A stretch of 64,000 bases of DNA from Bacillota bacterium (lineage in GTDB: Bacteria; Bacillota; Clostridia; Christensenellales; Aristaeellaceae): positions 1 to 64,000 of the forward strand of contig JAEWSC010000045.1 in the NCBI GenBank assembly GCA_023398575.1. Reading direction: 5' to 3'. The translations under genes were made by a program, and so were the position numbers. Positions 34,828-43,060 of the stretch are shown one piece after another. Each line of letters begins with the position of its first letter. Positions within the stretch are counted from its first letter, which is position 1. Below the pieces are notes generated by a model. That model searched no databases. It saw nothing but the letters and a program-made list of their open reading frames with translations, and was not told where the DNA came from.

Positions 34828-36335
34828 GATCGTTTCACCTTTGTTACAATATATGCGCCCAATGCCAGAATGGACATGAACTCGAGCCGCGCCAACCACA
34901 TGATGGCGATATAGACAATCTTGAGGAAAGCGGGCATGGACGGCGTTGTCAGCCCAATACTAAGGCCCACATTGCCCGTTACCGAAGCTGCTTCGAATAC
35001 AGACATTAGGAAGGGGAAGCCGCACAGCATGCCGGCCAGGGTGCCCAGCGTAAAAGTCATAATGTAAGCCGTAACGATGAGCAATGCACTTCTTGCGATG
35101 TTGTCATCCAGCACTACATCCCGAATGTGATGATATTTTTGCAGCGTGACCATGGATTCCGGCATGACCATACGCTTTACATCTCTGCGGAAAACATTGA
35201 AGATGATTCCCATCCGCAGGCCTTTAAAGCCGCCGGCTGTGGAGCACGCGCTGCCGCCGATGAGCATGGCCACAATCATTGAGAACAGGGCGATGTCTCC
35301 CCACTCATGATAAAATTGCTTGGCGTATATGGTCATAAAGCCCGTGGTGGTGTGGCCGGAAATCAGTTGATAGAATCCCTTGCGGAACATGGCAGCCGCG
35401 CCGGGATAGATGTTGTGCTGCATCAGGCCATAGGTGGCAAGCAATGTCAATACGGTGAGCGTGATGGTAAAGGACAGGGTCTCTATGTTTTTGACCAGCT
35501 CCTTTTTGCGGCCTGTAAAGGCGGCATAATGCAGCGCAAAGTTAAAGGAGCCAATGACAAAAAACACGATGGTAATAAACTCGTACACGGCGCTGTGATA
35601 ATACAGGATGCTTTGCGTCATGGGGGCAAAGCCGCCCGTGCTCCACGCGGACATGAATATCCACAATCCATGCAGGAAAGCCCGGTCAACCGCCATGCCA
35701 TCCATCATCCCCACAATCCACAGGCACAGCGTACCTACCAGAAGATAGGCAAGGCTGATCAGCCAGATATAGCGGGCGGTATGCACCACATTGGGCATCA
35801 GCCGCTCGTCCTTCCCCTCCCCCACATACATTTTGTACGCCCCGTTGGCGCCTTTGACCAGCACGGTCAACACCAGTACCACCATCCCTTGCCCGCCCAC
35901 AAACGTCAGAAGATGGCGCCACATATTGATGCCGTTGGATACGTGATCCATATCCTGTATCATGGTAAGACCGGTGGTGGTAAAGCCGCTCATGACATCA
36001 AAGCAGCTGTCCAAATAAGACAGGTAACTGCCGCTTAAATAGTAGGGCAGCGCACACAGCAGCATGCCGGCAAACCAGGCGCCCGCGGTGACCACCATGC
36101 CCTCGCCCCAGCTTAATCGCTGCCTGCGGTGTGTGGAATATAAGCGCATGGGCAAGCCGCCCAGAAAAAGAGTAAAGGTGCTGCTAAGCACAAAATCAAT
36201 TGCCACAGGCCACTCGCCATATGCGATGGCTGTGATAAGCGGCAGCAGCATCATCGCCCCTAAACTAACGATGACCATACCAATATAGTATAAAATGGGC
36301 TGCAGCTTGGATGTATGATTTTTATTATCAAGCAT
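34815..36335 (-). CDS. trkH: TrkH-family potassium uptake channel subunit
   Basis: A 506-residue membrane protein of the TrkH/KtrB superfamily. The four P-loop filter segments are visible: SGFTTTGLTMI, SAWSTGGFAP, ISGHTTTGFMT and VTGNVGLSIGL, each with the key Gly. About ten to twelve hydrophobic helices fit the Trk type. It moves K+ across the membrane under control of TrkA-type ring proteins, two of which are encoded just upstream. Its ribosome site GGAAGGTGAG overlaps the stop of a 34-residue membrane peptide gene, implying coupled translation. Confidence 0.94.
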   Translation of the reverse strand: MLDNKNHTSKLQPILYYIGMVIVSLGAMMLLPLITAIAYGEWPVAIDFVLSSTFTLFLGGLPMRLYSTHRRQRLSWGEGMVVTAGAWFAGMLLCALPYYLSGSYLSYLDSCFDVMSGFTTTGLTMIQDMDHVSNGINMWRHLLTFVGGQGMVVLVLTVLVKGANGAYKMYVGEGKDERLMPNVVHTARYIWLISLAYLLVGTLCLWIVGMMDGMAVDRAFLHGLWIFMSAWSTGGFAPMTQSILYYHSAVYEFITIVFFVIGSFNFALHYAAFTGRKKELVKNIETLSFTITLTVLTLLATYGLMQHNIYPGAAAMFRKGFYQLISGHTTTGFMTIYAKQFYHEWGDIALFSMIVAMLIGGSACSTAGGFKGLRMGIIFNVFRRDVKRMVMPESMVTLQKYHHIRDVVLDDNIARSALLIVTAYIMTFTLGTLAGMLCGFPFLMSVFEAASVTGNVGLSIGLTTPSMPAFLKIVYIAIMWLARLEFMSILALGAYIVTKVKRSWQR

Positions 36336-36341
36336 TGTTGC

Positions 36342-36446
36342 TCACCTTCCGCCAAGGAGAGATATCAGAAAGCCAATGAGAATGATACCGAAAACAAACA
36401 AAATTTCAGCCAACATGCCAAGGATGCCATTTTTGATTTTCGTCAT
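36342..36446 (-). CDS. 34-residue membrane peptide between trkA and trkH
   Basis: ATG at 36446 with a strong site (TAAGGAGACAAACCC) encodes a short peptide. MTKIKNG is followed by one hydrophobic helix (ILGMLAEILFVFGIILIGFL) and then ISLLGGR, stopping with TGA at 36342. The TGA sits inside the ribosome site of trkH (AAGGTGAG), 6 bp before its ATG, so translation is tightly coupled. In the unrelated Kdp pump a similar one-helix subunit (KdpF, about 29 residues) stabilises the complex. A comparable accessory role for TrkH here is inference. It is too short for routine gene calling. Confidence 0.72.
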   Translation of the reverse strand: MTKIKNGILGMLAEILFVFGIILIGFLISLLGGR

Positions 36447-36458
36447 GGGTTTGTCTCC

Positions 36459-37136
36459 TTACGATGCGCAAAAGTAGTCGGTCAGCCCCTTCATGTTTTC
36501 CTCTCGGGATAAGGCGATAACGCTGTCACCAGCCAATATCCGTGTCTGCCCGTCGGGAATAAAGGCCTCCTTCTCCCGTATGACCGATATCAAAATCGTA
36601 CCTTTGGGGAGCTTGAGGTTGGAAACGATATGGCCTGCTGCCGGGGAGCTTTCAGACACCGGCAGATCCTTGATCCTTACGTCGCCCACCTTTTGAGACA
36701 GCATTTGATTGATGCCTGCCCAATCCACCTCATGGCCAATGATGCTTGCGATATGCGCGGTGCTAGAGACAACCGAATCTACGCCCAGCCGCTTGAATAC
36801 CTGAATGTTTTTGGGGTTATTGACACGGGCAATGGTTCTCGGCACGCCAAAGTATTGTTTGGCCAGCTGGCAGGCGACCAGGTTGTTCTGATCATGACCC
36901 GTCACCGCTATCAGCATATCCGCCTTCACGATTCCGGCATCCTCCATGGAATGAACGTCGGTACCATCGCCCAAGACAAGCCCGATGTTCAAATCGCTTA
37001 ACTCGCCTGCAATCTTGGCGCAATGCTCCGCATCCGACTCCATTAAAACCAGGCGGTGCTTTTCAGGGGCAAGGGTTTTAGCCAGATAGTAACCAACCTT
37101 TCCGCCGCCGACGATGATGATAAACACAGGCTTCAC
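36459..37136 (-). CDS. trkA: TrkA-family potassium regulator (second)
   Basis: A 225-residue cytoplasmic RCK protein. The NAD(H)/ATP-binding Rossmann domain starts IIIVGGGKVGYYLAKTL with the acidic strand end VLMESD, followed by GDGTDVHSMEDAGI. The RCK-C domain (about 135-220) has LPKGTILISVIREKEAFIP and DSVIALS. It gates TrkH as a ring. The ATG at 37136 overlaps the stop of the preceding TrkA-type gene (ATGA). Each protein has only one RCK unit, so a hetero-ring of two different half-length subunits is plausible, unlike E. coli TrkA, which fuses two units. Confidence 0.92.
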   Translation of the reverse strand: MKPVFIIIVGGGKVGYYLAKTLAPEKHRLVLMESDAEHCAKIAGELSDLNIGLVLGDGTDVHSMEDAGIVKADMLIAVTGHDQNNLVACQLAKQYFGVPRTIARVNNPKNIQVFKRLGVDSVVSSTAHIASIIGHEVDWAGINQMLSQKVGDVRIKDLPVSESSPAAGHIVSNLKLPKGTILISVIREKEAFIPDGQTRILAGDSVIALSREENMKGLTDYFCAS

Positions 37137-37747
37137 TCTCCTTGCGCCGCATATTCGGCAACCACCAGCATATCCTCCTGCCCAATGGTATCTTTGGGGC
37201 TTGCCAGCGAAAAGGCGTGATTTCGTATAACGCCCAGGATAGGCTCATCCTTTATTTCCGCCATGGTTCTTCCAACAAGCCGGCGCGCAGGCTTAATGAC
37301 TTTAAAGGAAACGCCTGTGCCGTTAATGCGCATGGTATCCACCAGATCGCCCCCCAAAATCTGGCTCTTTATTTTGTTGACTGCCAATGTGGTAGGGCAA
37401 ATGGTGTGCAGCCCCATTTTACTCATGATGATTTCCCGCTGCGGATCATACACCCGTGTAAGTACAACCGGCACATGGAAAATCTCCTTGGCTACCTGAG
37501 AAACCATAATATTCATATTGTCATCCGCGGTCACGGCAGCCAGGGCATCTGCCTGCTCCACCCCTGCGCTACGCAGCACATCCTCATCAATGGGCATGCC
37601 GGTGATGGTGACGCCGTTAAAGCCCGAGCCCAGCGCGTCAAAATGGCTGGGATCACTGTCAATGACCACTACGTCATGGTTCTCCTGCGATAATTCCAAC
37701 GCCAGACTGGCACCTACTTTTCGGCAGCCGGCAATAATGACATACAT
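37133..37747 (-). CDS. TrkA-family potassium regulator (first)
   Basis: A 204-residue single-unit RCK protein. It begins MYVIIAGCRKVGASLALELS, where Cys-Arg replaces the middle of the usual GxGxxG loop, a change that may alter nucleotide binding. VVVIDSDPSHFDALG and VRDAGVEQA-like LRSAGVEQADAL follow, and the RCK-C domain is shorter than in the second copy (ends VVAEYAAQGE). The start at 37747 follows GAGGGAAGAGTT; the longer frame to 37813 overlaps the TPR gene. It overlaps the next TrkA gene by 4 bp. Confidence 0.9.
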   Translation of the reverse strand: MYVIIAGCRKVGASLALELSQENHDVVVIDSDPSHFDALGSGFNGVTITGMPIDEDVLRSAGVEQADALAAVTADDNMNIMVSQVAKEIFHVPVVLTRVYDPQREIIMSKMGLHTICPTTLAVNKIKSQILGGDLVDTMRINGTGVSFKVIKPARRLVGRTMAEIKDEPILGVIRNHAFSLASPKDTIGQEDMLVVAEYAAQGE

Positions 37748-37787
37748 AACTCTTCCCTCAATTCTATGATTGAAAACCTGGTACAGG

Positions 37788-38129
37788 TCAGCGTTCTTCT
37801 TGTCCTTTAGCATCCTCTATCAAGCCAAAGTCGGCAGGGGCAGCAGATGAACTCCACCCATACAGGGTTAACCTTTCCAGGTTGCGGCAGCTGGGCTTGT
37901 AGGTAGGGTCCAAGGCGTAAGCAGCTCGGTAATGCTGCCGCGCCGATACGTCGTCGCCCATCAGCTCATACCATATTCCCAGCAGGTTATGGGGTTCGGG
38001 GGCATCCATATTCATGGCCATGCAACTGGCGATAACGGAACGGGACACGGTATAGTCCCTTATTTTCAAGGCATTCACAGCCTTATTTACCGCCGCTCTA
38101 AAATCGGCAGAACCGCAATTCTTGCGCAT
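37788..38129 (-). CDS. TPR-type protein heading the trk operon
   Basis: A 113-residue soluble helical protein. It contains about two tetratricopeptide-like units: NLLGIWYELMGDDVSARQHYRAAYALDPTY fits the TPR consensus well, preceded by ALKIRDYTVSRSVIASCMAM. TPRs mediate protein contacts. It is 40 bp upstream of the first TrkA gene on the same strand and most likely co-transcribed, which would give the potassium system an unusual adaptor. AAGGAAAGGACG lies about 13 bases before the ATG, a rather long spacing. Confidence 0.75.
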   Translation of the reverse strand: MRKNCGSADFRAAVNKAVNALKIRDYTVSRSVIASCMAMNMDAPEPHNLLGIWYELMGDDVSARQHYRAAYALDPTYKPSCRNLERLTLYGWSSSAAPADFGLIEDAKGQEER

Positions 38130-38228
38130 TGATCATTCGTCCTTTCCTTGGAATAATTGCATTATAGAATATACGGAATAAGGTTGCTGTGAATATGTTG
38201 CACAGCTTGTGAGGATTTTGTGAAGATA

Positions 38229-38252
38229 CAAAAAGAGCCGCCAAACGGCGGC
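38229..38252 (-). terminator. Terminator after kdpDE-like operon/structured element
   Basis: Minus strand GCCGCC, GTTT loop, GGCGGC, then TCTTTTTG. It would end transcripts coming from the kdpDE-like genes. Confidence 0.8.
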
Positions 38253-38414
38253 CCTGCCTAGAAAACGAAGCATCGTTTTCTAGGCATCTCACTTTTCACC
38301 TGCGGCCTGCGTCCGCGGCCGGTGAAAAGTGTAAGGAAAGCTTGCTCCGCAAGCGCCCCGCGCGCCCGGCACAGCCGGGTGGCACGATTACAATGGAAGG
38401 GGTAGAACCCCTTC
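38229..38414 (-). ncRNA. Six-hairpin structured element (candidate RNA or intergenic repeat)
   Basis: Six inverted repeats stand head to tail: GAAGGGGT/ACCCCTTC (38396-38414), CCCGGC/GCCGGG (38365-38379), GCTTGC/GCAAGC (38340-38354), CACTTTTCACC/GGTGAAAAGTG (38290-38331), TGCCTAGAAAACGA/TCGTTTTCTAGGCA (38255-38286) and GCCGCC/GGCGGC (38237-38252). All arms are perfect. On the minus strand the last one is followed by a T-run and acts as terminator. I match it to no known RNA family. It may be a dispersed repeat or the 3' leader region of the kdpDE transcript. Confidence 0.55.
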
Positions 38415-38504
38415 ACCCCCAAAGTTGGCTAACTTGTATCGATAGACTTGCAGCAGGGAAAAAATCCGAAAAAGAAGCAATACTACTTTTTCAACAAATC
38501 AGGC

Positions 38505-39200
38505 TCAATGTTCCTCTACCATACGGTAGCCAATGCCGACCTCTGTAAGAATGTACTTTGGCTGCGCTGGATTGATTTCAATCTTGCGGCGAAGGTTTCC
38601 CATGCACACCCGCAGAGATTGGGTATCATCGGTGGTAGCCCCGCCCCAAATCTCCTGAATGAGGAACCTATGCGTCAGCACCTTGCCATGGTGACTGGAC
38701 AAAAGCGTCAGCAAATGGTACTCCGTGGGCGTCAAGTGAATCTCATTTTCATTCAATGTGACGCGGCGCTTTTCATAATCAATATGCAACTGCCCAATCT
38801 GCCAGGCAGCACTTTCTCCGCCCGGGTTCAATTCCTGCGCCTTGCGCCGCAGCGATACCCTGATTCTGGCCAAAAGCTCGGCAATGCCAAAGGGCTTGGT
38901 CAGATAATCGTCCGCGCCCCTGTCCAAGGCTTCCACCTTTTCTCGCTCGTGGCCCCGGGCGGATACGATGATGATGGGCACAGAAGACCATGCCCGGATT
39001 TTTTGAATCACATCAAGGCCATCCATATCCGGCAGCCCCAAATCCAGCACCACAACGTCCGGGCGGTGGGAGGCGGCAAGGGAGAGGGCCGTCATGCCAT
39101 CCTGCGCCTGCACACAATCATACTTTTGTGTCTCCAATGCCACTTTGATAAAATGGCGGATAGGCTTTTCGTCGTCGACAATCAAAATCAATGGATTCAT
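38505..39200 (-). CDS. kdpE: OmpR/KdpE-type response regulator
   Basis: A 231-residue regulator. The receiver domain has IVDDEKPIRHF, the phosphoacceptor Asp in VVLDLGLPDMDGL (about residue 52), IIIVSARG and DYLTKPF. The winged-helix DNA-binding domain has HLTPTEYHLLTLL and RFLIQEIWGG, ending in YRMVEE. This resembles KdpE closely. Only 3 bp separate it from the kinase stop. No kdpFABC genes adjoin; the next operon downstream is the Trk-type potassium system, a likely target. Confidence 0.9.
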   Translation of the reverse strand: MNPLILIVDDEKPIRHFIKVALETQKYDCVQAQDGMTALSLAASHRPDVVVLDLGLPDMDGLDVIQKIRAWSSVPIIIVSARGHEREKVEALDRGADDYLTKPFGIAELLARIRVSLRRKAQELNPGGESAAWQIGQLHIDYEKRRVTLNENEIHLTPTEYHLLTLLSSHHGKVLTHRFLIQEIWGGATTDDTQSLRVCMGNLRRKIEINPAQPKYILTEVGIGYRMVEEH

Positions 39201-39203
39201 AAA

Positions 39204-40775
39204 CTATACCTCCACAGGCAGTGTAAAACGGAATAACGCCCCGCCCTCCGGCCGGTTTAGGGCCAACATGGTGCCGCCATGTGCCGTAACAATGGACTTG
39301 CAGATGGAAAGGCCAATGCCGATCCCTTTTCTTTCCCCTGCGGTGGGCTGCCGTGTGAAATACCGGTCAAAGATAAAGGGCAGATCGTTTTGCGGGATTC
39401 CCTGCCCGCTGTCACTGACCTCAAACACCGCCTGGTCCTTTTCCTTATAAACATACACACGAATCAGTGTCCCCTGTTGGGTGTGCTTGATCGCATTATC
39501 CAAAAGGTTCACCAGCACTTGTTCAATTAACGTTCCATCCATGGGAATCATAAAAAGCTCTTCAGGAATATCAATGGCAATCTCATGGCCGGCCGCGCGT
39601 TTGCCCACACGGGATACAGCTTCGGCCACAATTTCCTCCACTGCTTCCCTGTCCTTCTTGAGCTTGAGCTTGCCGCTTTCGAGCCTGGTGAGGCTGAGTA
39701 TATTCTCCACCAATGAGCTCAGCCACTCCGCCTCGGCATATACATCGCCTAAAAAATCCTTGCGAACGCCATCGTCCAAAGCCTCATAGTTTTCAAGCAT
39801 CGTGCTTACCGAACCCATAATGCTGGTCAGCGGCGTGCGCAGATCATGGGAAACAGAGCGCAAAAGATCGCCGCGCAGCCGCTCCCGTTCCACTTCCATC
39901 TTGGTATGCTGCTGCTTTTCATACAGCCTCTCCCGCTCCAGGGCCAAGGCAATTTGGGCGCTGATGGTATCCAGAAATATTTTTTGGCTGTCGGAAAGCT
40001 TGTAGCCATTGGGGAAGGCAATGCCGATAACGCCCAGGGTGCCGCTGGAGCCGATGACCGGCAGATAATATCCGCTGCAGGCCCGGAACAGCTCCTTCCC
40101 CGCCCCGCTGGCCATACCCGATTGAAATGTTTCCAGGGTGGCGGCCTTTTCAACCTCTGACTGAAATATGTCTGTGCCAATCACGTGGCGCATGGTGAGT
40201 TGTCCATCCATATCGGATGCGCAAATCATGACAGACGCTAAAAAGAGACTGTTGATATCCTTGGCAGCCACCATCAACAGCTGCGGCTTGCTGTTGACCG
40301 CCAGCAGATTTTTTTCCAGCTGGTAGAGAATTTGTATGCGCTTTTCCCGGGTCTCGGCCCGCTGCGACTCCCGTTTGATCCTGGCCGTCAAGGTACTGGC
40401 AATCAAGGCAACCGCAAGCATAATGATAAAGGTAACGGGGTAATCAGGACTATAAGCCATTAATGTATAATAAGGCTCCGTAAAAAAGTAGTTAAAGGTC
40501 AGCATAGCCAAAAGCGAAGCAATCACACCGTACAAATAGCCTTGGGTGAGATAGGCAACTAATACAACGCCCAGGTTATATGTCATGATGTAGTTCGCTT
40601 CATGATATCCCAGCTTGCGAAACAGTATGGATATGAGCGTGGCCAATGCAATTACCGCAATGACCAGACCCAGCATTTTCACTGTATGAAAGACAGCTGT
40701 GGAACCCTTCACGTGCCCATCATGCTTGAAATCAAGATCATCTGCCATATACCTCTGAAATCGCATTTTCTGCAT
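39204..40775 (-). CDS. kdpD: KdpD-like sensor histidine kinase lacking the N-terminal Kdp domain
   Basis: A 523-residue kinase equal to the C-terminal part of KdpD. After a short tail come four membrane helices of the DUF4118 type (about 40-130, with TFNYFFTEPYYTL), then a GAF-like region, HisKA (LLRSVSHDLRTPLTSIMGSVSTM) and HATPase (NLLDNAIKHT, DSGQGIP, GIGIGLSICKSIV). The long cytoplasmic KdpD/Usp domain that binds c-di-AMP in other Firmicutes is absent. The start at 40775 follows GGGGGGATGATTAC. A good promoter lies at 40832-40860. Confidence 0.9.
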   Translation of the reverse strand: MQKMRFQRYMADDLDFKHDGHVKGSTAVFHTVKMLGLVIAVIALATLISILFRKLGYHEANYIMTYNLGVVLVAYLTQGYLYGVIASLLAMLTFNYFFTEPYYTLMAYSPDYPVTFIIMLAVALIASTLTARIKRESQRAETREKRIQILYQLEKNLLAVNSKPQLLMVAAKDINSLFLASVMICASDMDGQLTMRHVIGTDIFQSEVEKAATLETFQSGMASGAGKELFRACSGYYLPVIGSSGTLGVIGIAFPNGYKLSDSQKIFLDTISAQIALALERERLYEKQQHTKMEVERERLRGDLLRSVSHDLRTPLTSIMGSVSTMLENYEALDDGVRKDFLGDVYAEAEWLSSLVENILSLTRLESGKLKLKKDREAVEEIVAEAVSRVGKRAAGHEIAIDIPEELFMIPMDGTLIEQVLVNLLDNAIKHTQQGTLIRVYVYKEKDQAVFEVSDSGQGIPQNDLPFIFDRYFTRQPTAGERKGIGIGLSICKSIVTAHGGTMLALNRPEGGALFRFTLPVEV

Positions 40776-40831
40776 GTAATCATCCCCCCAAGGCATTGGG
40801 CGATATGGCACCAACTTGTCACCTTGGTCGC

Positions 40832-40860
40832 ATCATAGCAATCTATAAAAAAAGTGTCAA
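40832..40860 (-). promoter_or_regulatory. Promoter of kdpDE-like operon
   Basis: Minus strand -35 TTGACA (40860-40855), 17-bp spacer, -10 TATGAT (40837-40832), near consensus. Confidence 0.88.
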
Positions 40861-41001
40861 GCATGATTCTGGGCTTATTTGCTTTATGTTTATCTGCATA
40901 CAGAAATCTCGCTTGCATTGCCCAAAGAATAGGTCGATATAGCAGCAAGCTGCGCTTTTCTGCAACTCACATGGCGAAAACGCAGCTTACCCGCAAACCC
41001 A

Positions 41002-41030
41002 TTGAGCTGCTCTTATATGTGTTTTATACT
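41002..41030 (+). promoter_or_regulatory. Promoter of membrane hydrolase gene
   Basis: -35 TTGAGC, 17-bp spacer, -10 TATACT, about 33 bp before the ATG. Confidence 0.75.
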
Positions 41031-41062
41031 GCTCCCATGACAGATGAAAGGGAGTATCACTT

Positions 41063-42367
41063 ATGCTTGGAATCATTACACTACTGATCGCACTGACAAC
41101 GCTGGCCGCCTTCCTGGTGATCCGCCTGGTTACAAAGAGCTGGCAGAAAAAGCCCATGCATATCGTTAGGATAGGTGCCTTTGCAGCGTTTTCCCTGCTG
41201 CTGATAGCAGGGGTTTATTGGTGGGGGTTCCGCTGGATGGGCTTGTTTCTTACACTTGCTGTATTGGCCATCTTCAGCGGCCTGTATTTTATCAGACAGC
41301 CAAAGGCAGAAAAGCCCTTCAAAGCGTTTGCGGCCGTTCGCTCCTTCATCAGCGGCTGCGTGCTTGTGACATTTTGTATACTGCCTGGCATGGTGTTTCC
41401 GCAGTTTCGTGAAGCAGCCCCCACCGGCACCTATGCCGTGGCGACACAAAGCGTAACGTATGAGGATGCATCCCGGGTTGACCCTTATTCTGAAGATGGC
41501 GAAAACAGAAAGCTGACCGTGCAGTTTTATTATCCCTCCAATGCGGAAAATGCCGCTGCACTCCCGCTGGTGGTATTTTCCCACGGGGCCTTCGGCTACC
41601 GCGGCAGCAACCTATCCACCTACAAAGACCTTGCCAGCAACGGGTATGTTGTTGCAAGCATCGATCACAGCTATCATTCCTTTTTCGCCCAGCATACGGA
41701 CGGCAGCCGAACGCTGGTTAAGATGGACTTCTTAAATGACGCGGTCAATATCACCAACGGCGAGTATGACGGACAAACGGCCTACGACAAAACCCATGCA
41801 TGGCTGGCACTGCGTGCCGCTGATATGAATTTTGTGCTGGATGAGGTACTTGGCAACAAGAGCGGAAAGCTGCCCGCCACCTTATTCTCCCTCATCGATT
41901 CTGATAAGATCGGCTTGTTCGGCCATTCCCTGGGCGGGGCCACAGCGGCACAGTTGGGCAGAATGCGGGGGGATGTGGATGCCGTAGCCGTCATCGACGG
42001 CACCATGTTCAGTGAGGAGACAGCCTTTGAAAACGGGCACGCCGTGCTGACCGAAACACCTTACCCGGTTCCTCTGTTGAACCTGTACAATGAAGAACAT
42101 TATACAGACGCCCAAAAGGAGGGGTTGGCCTATAGCAATCTATCCGCCAGCGCCCATGCCGCACAGGCATATGATGTAGTGATTCGCGGTTCCGGACATT
42201 TGAACTTCACCGACCTGCCGCTCTTTTCCCCTACGCTGGCGGGCATGCTGGGCGTAGGCACGGTGGACAGCCGGTACTGCATTGAGACAATGAATGAACT
42301 CGTGCTCGCGTTTTTCAATCACACGCTCAAAGGTGCCGGAGAATTGAACCTGAAAACAGAATATTAA
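41063..42367 (+). CDS. Membrane-anchored alpha/beta hydrolase (PAF-acetylhydrolase-like)
   Basis: A 434-residue protein. Three N-terminal membrane helices (about 1-115) are followed by an alpha/beta hydrolase domain. The oxyanion strand is LVVFSHGAFGYRGS, the nucleophile elbow is GLFGHSLGGATAAQ (Ser in GHSLGG), the acid is probably Asp in AVAVIDGTM, and the late His in GSGHLNFTDL. This pattern fits platelet-activating-factor acetylhydrolase-like and dienelactone-type esterases. Substrate is unknown, perhaps a lipid or ester at the membrane. The ribosome site AAGGGAGTATC precedes the ATG. It is monocistronic with a terminator behind. Confidence 0.85.
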   Translation: MLGIITLLIALTTLAAFLVIRLVTKSWQKKPMHIVRIGAFAAFSLLLIAGVYWWGFRWMGLFLTLAVLAIFSGLYFIRQPKAEKPFKAFAAVRSFISGCVLVTFCILPGMVFPQFREAAPTGTYAVATQSVTYEDASRVDPYSEDGENRKLTVQFYYPSNAENAAALPLVVFSHGAFGYRGSNLSTYKDLASNGYVVASIDHSYHSFFAQHTDGSRTLVKMDFLNDAVNITNGEYDGQTAYDKTHAWLALRAADMNFVLDEVLGNKSGKLPATLFSLIDSDKIGLFGHSLGGATAAQLGRMRGDVDAVAVIDGTMFSEETAFENGHAVLTETPYPVPLLNLYNEEHYTDAQKEGLAYSNLSASAHAAQAYDVVIRGSGHLNFTDLPLFSPTLAGMLGVGTVDSRYCIETMNELVLAFFNHTLKGAGELNLKTEY

Positions 42368-42382
42368 TACACGTAGCATCAG

Positions 42383-42446
42383 ACGTATCGGGTACATGGG
42401 ATGGGCTTTTTAACAAACGCCATCCCATACCCGATTTCCCATTCAC
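42383..42446 (+). terminator. Terminator after membrane hydrolase
   Basis: ATCGGGTA..ATGGGATGG pairs with CCATCCCAT..ACCCGAT around a TTTTTAACAAAC loop, then TTTCCC. Confidence 0.7.
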
Positions 42447-42497
42447 AAAATATTATACATGCATATAAATTGGCTGGCAGCCGTGCCCTGTATACGC

Positions 42498-42503
42498 TAT
42501 AAT
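42498..42503 (+). promoter_or_regulatory. -10 box of LytTR/DUF3021 operon
   Basis: A consensus TATAAT lies about 105 bp before the start. The -35 (TGGCAG at 17 bp) is poor, which suits activation by the LytTR protein itself. Confidence 0.45.
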
Positions 42504-42607
42504 AAGGCGGCGGATGGATGATCCATACGCATATTCGCCGCCTTTGTGCCGCTCTATCCGTCCTATGGTGGATGGGCGTACATTGGCCGTGTATAGAGGG
42601 TGTCAAA

Positions 42608-43060
42608 TTGAAAATTGCGGTCAAAAAAATCGGCAAAGACGCCGATGAACAGGTAATTATCTGCTGTTATGAAGTGAACGATGATGTGAAAAGCATTGTC
42701 CGCTTTGTGAAATACACCGGTGCAACGCTGGCCGGGTATGAGGAAGAACGGGCCAGCCAGATCGCCTTGCAGGATATACTGTATGTGGAAGCGGTGGACA
42801 ACAAGGTGTTTGCCTATACCGCAAAAAAGACGTATGAGCTTAAATGCAAATTGTACGAGTTTGAAGCGGCGCACAAGGATAGAAAGTTTCTGCGCTGCTC
42901 AAAATCCTTTGTGCTCAATTTAATGAAGATCGATCACGTTCGGCCTATCTTGAATGGCCGTTTCCTGGCGAGAATGTTTGGCGGCGAGGAAGTAATTATC
43001 TCCCGGCAGTATGTGCCGGAACTGAAAAAAAGATTGCTGGGTGAAGAAACATGCGATTAA
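42608..43060 (+). CDS. LytTR-domain transcriptional regulator
   Basis: A 150-residue protein read from a TTG at 42608 after AGAGGGTG; the longer frame from 42518 has no site and starts with non-conserved residues. An N-terminal ~45-residue segment precedes a LytTR DNA-binding domain: ALQDILYVEAVDNKVFAYT, then KFLRCSKSFVLNLMKIDHVRPILNGRFLARM. There is no receiver domain. LytTR proteins of this short type are encoded with DUF3021 membrane proteins that hold them inactive (LytTR regulatory systems), and that partner overlaps its 3' end by 10 bp. Confidence 0.87.
   Translation: MKIAVKKIGKDADEQVIICCYEVNDDVKSIVRFVKYTGATLAGYEEERASQIALQDILYVEAVDNKVFAYTAKKTYELKCKLYEFEAAHKDRKFLRCSKSFVLNLMKIDHVRPILNGRFLARMFGGEEVIISRQYVPELKKRLLGEETCD

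Larger units (their letters stand above)
38130..38504. other. Intergenic region between kdpE-like and TPR genes
   Basis: No protein gene. From 38414 down to 38229 the minus strand holds six consecutive hairpins, the last a terminator; then come about 60 bp and a TATAAT (38166-38161) that may be the -10 of the trk operon promoter, with a weak -35 (CAGCAA). Confidence 0.6.

Noticed and set aside
37900..38230. c-di-AMP (ydaO-type) riboswitch ahead of the trk operon
   Set aside because: Expected for potassium genes, but I could not match its conserved core in the short leader.
38342..39236. Plus-strand frames over the hairpin element and response regulator
   Set aside because: They cross terminator hairpins and mirror the regulator gene.
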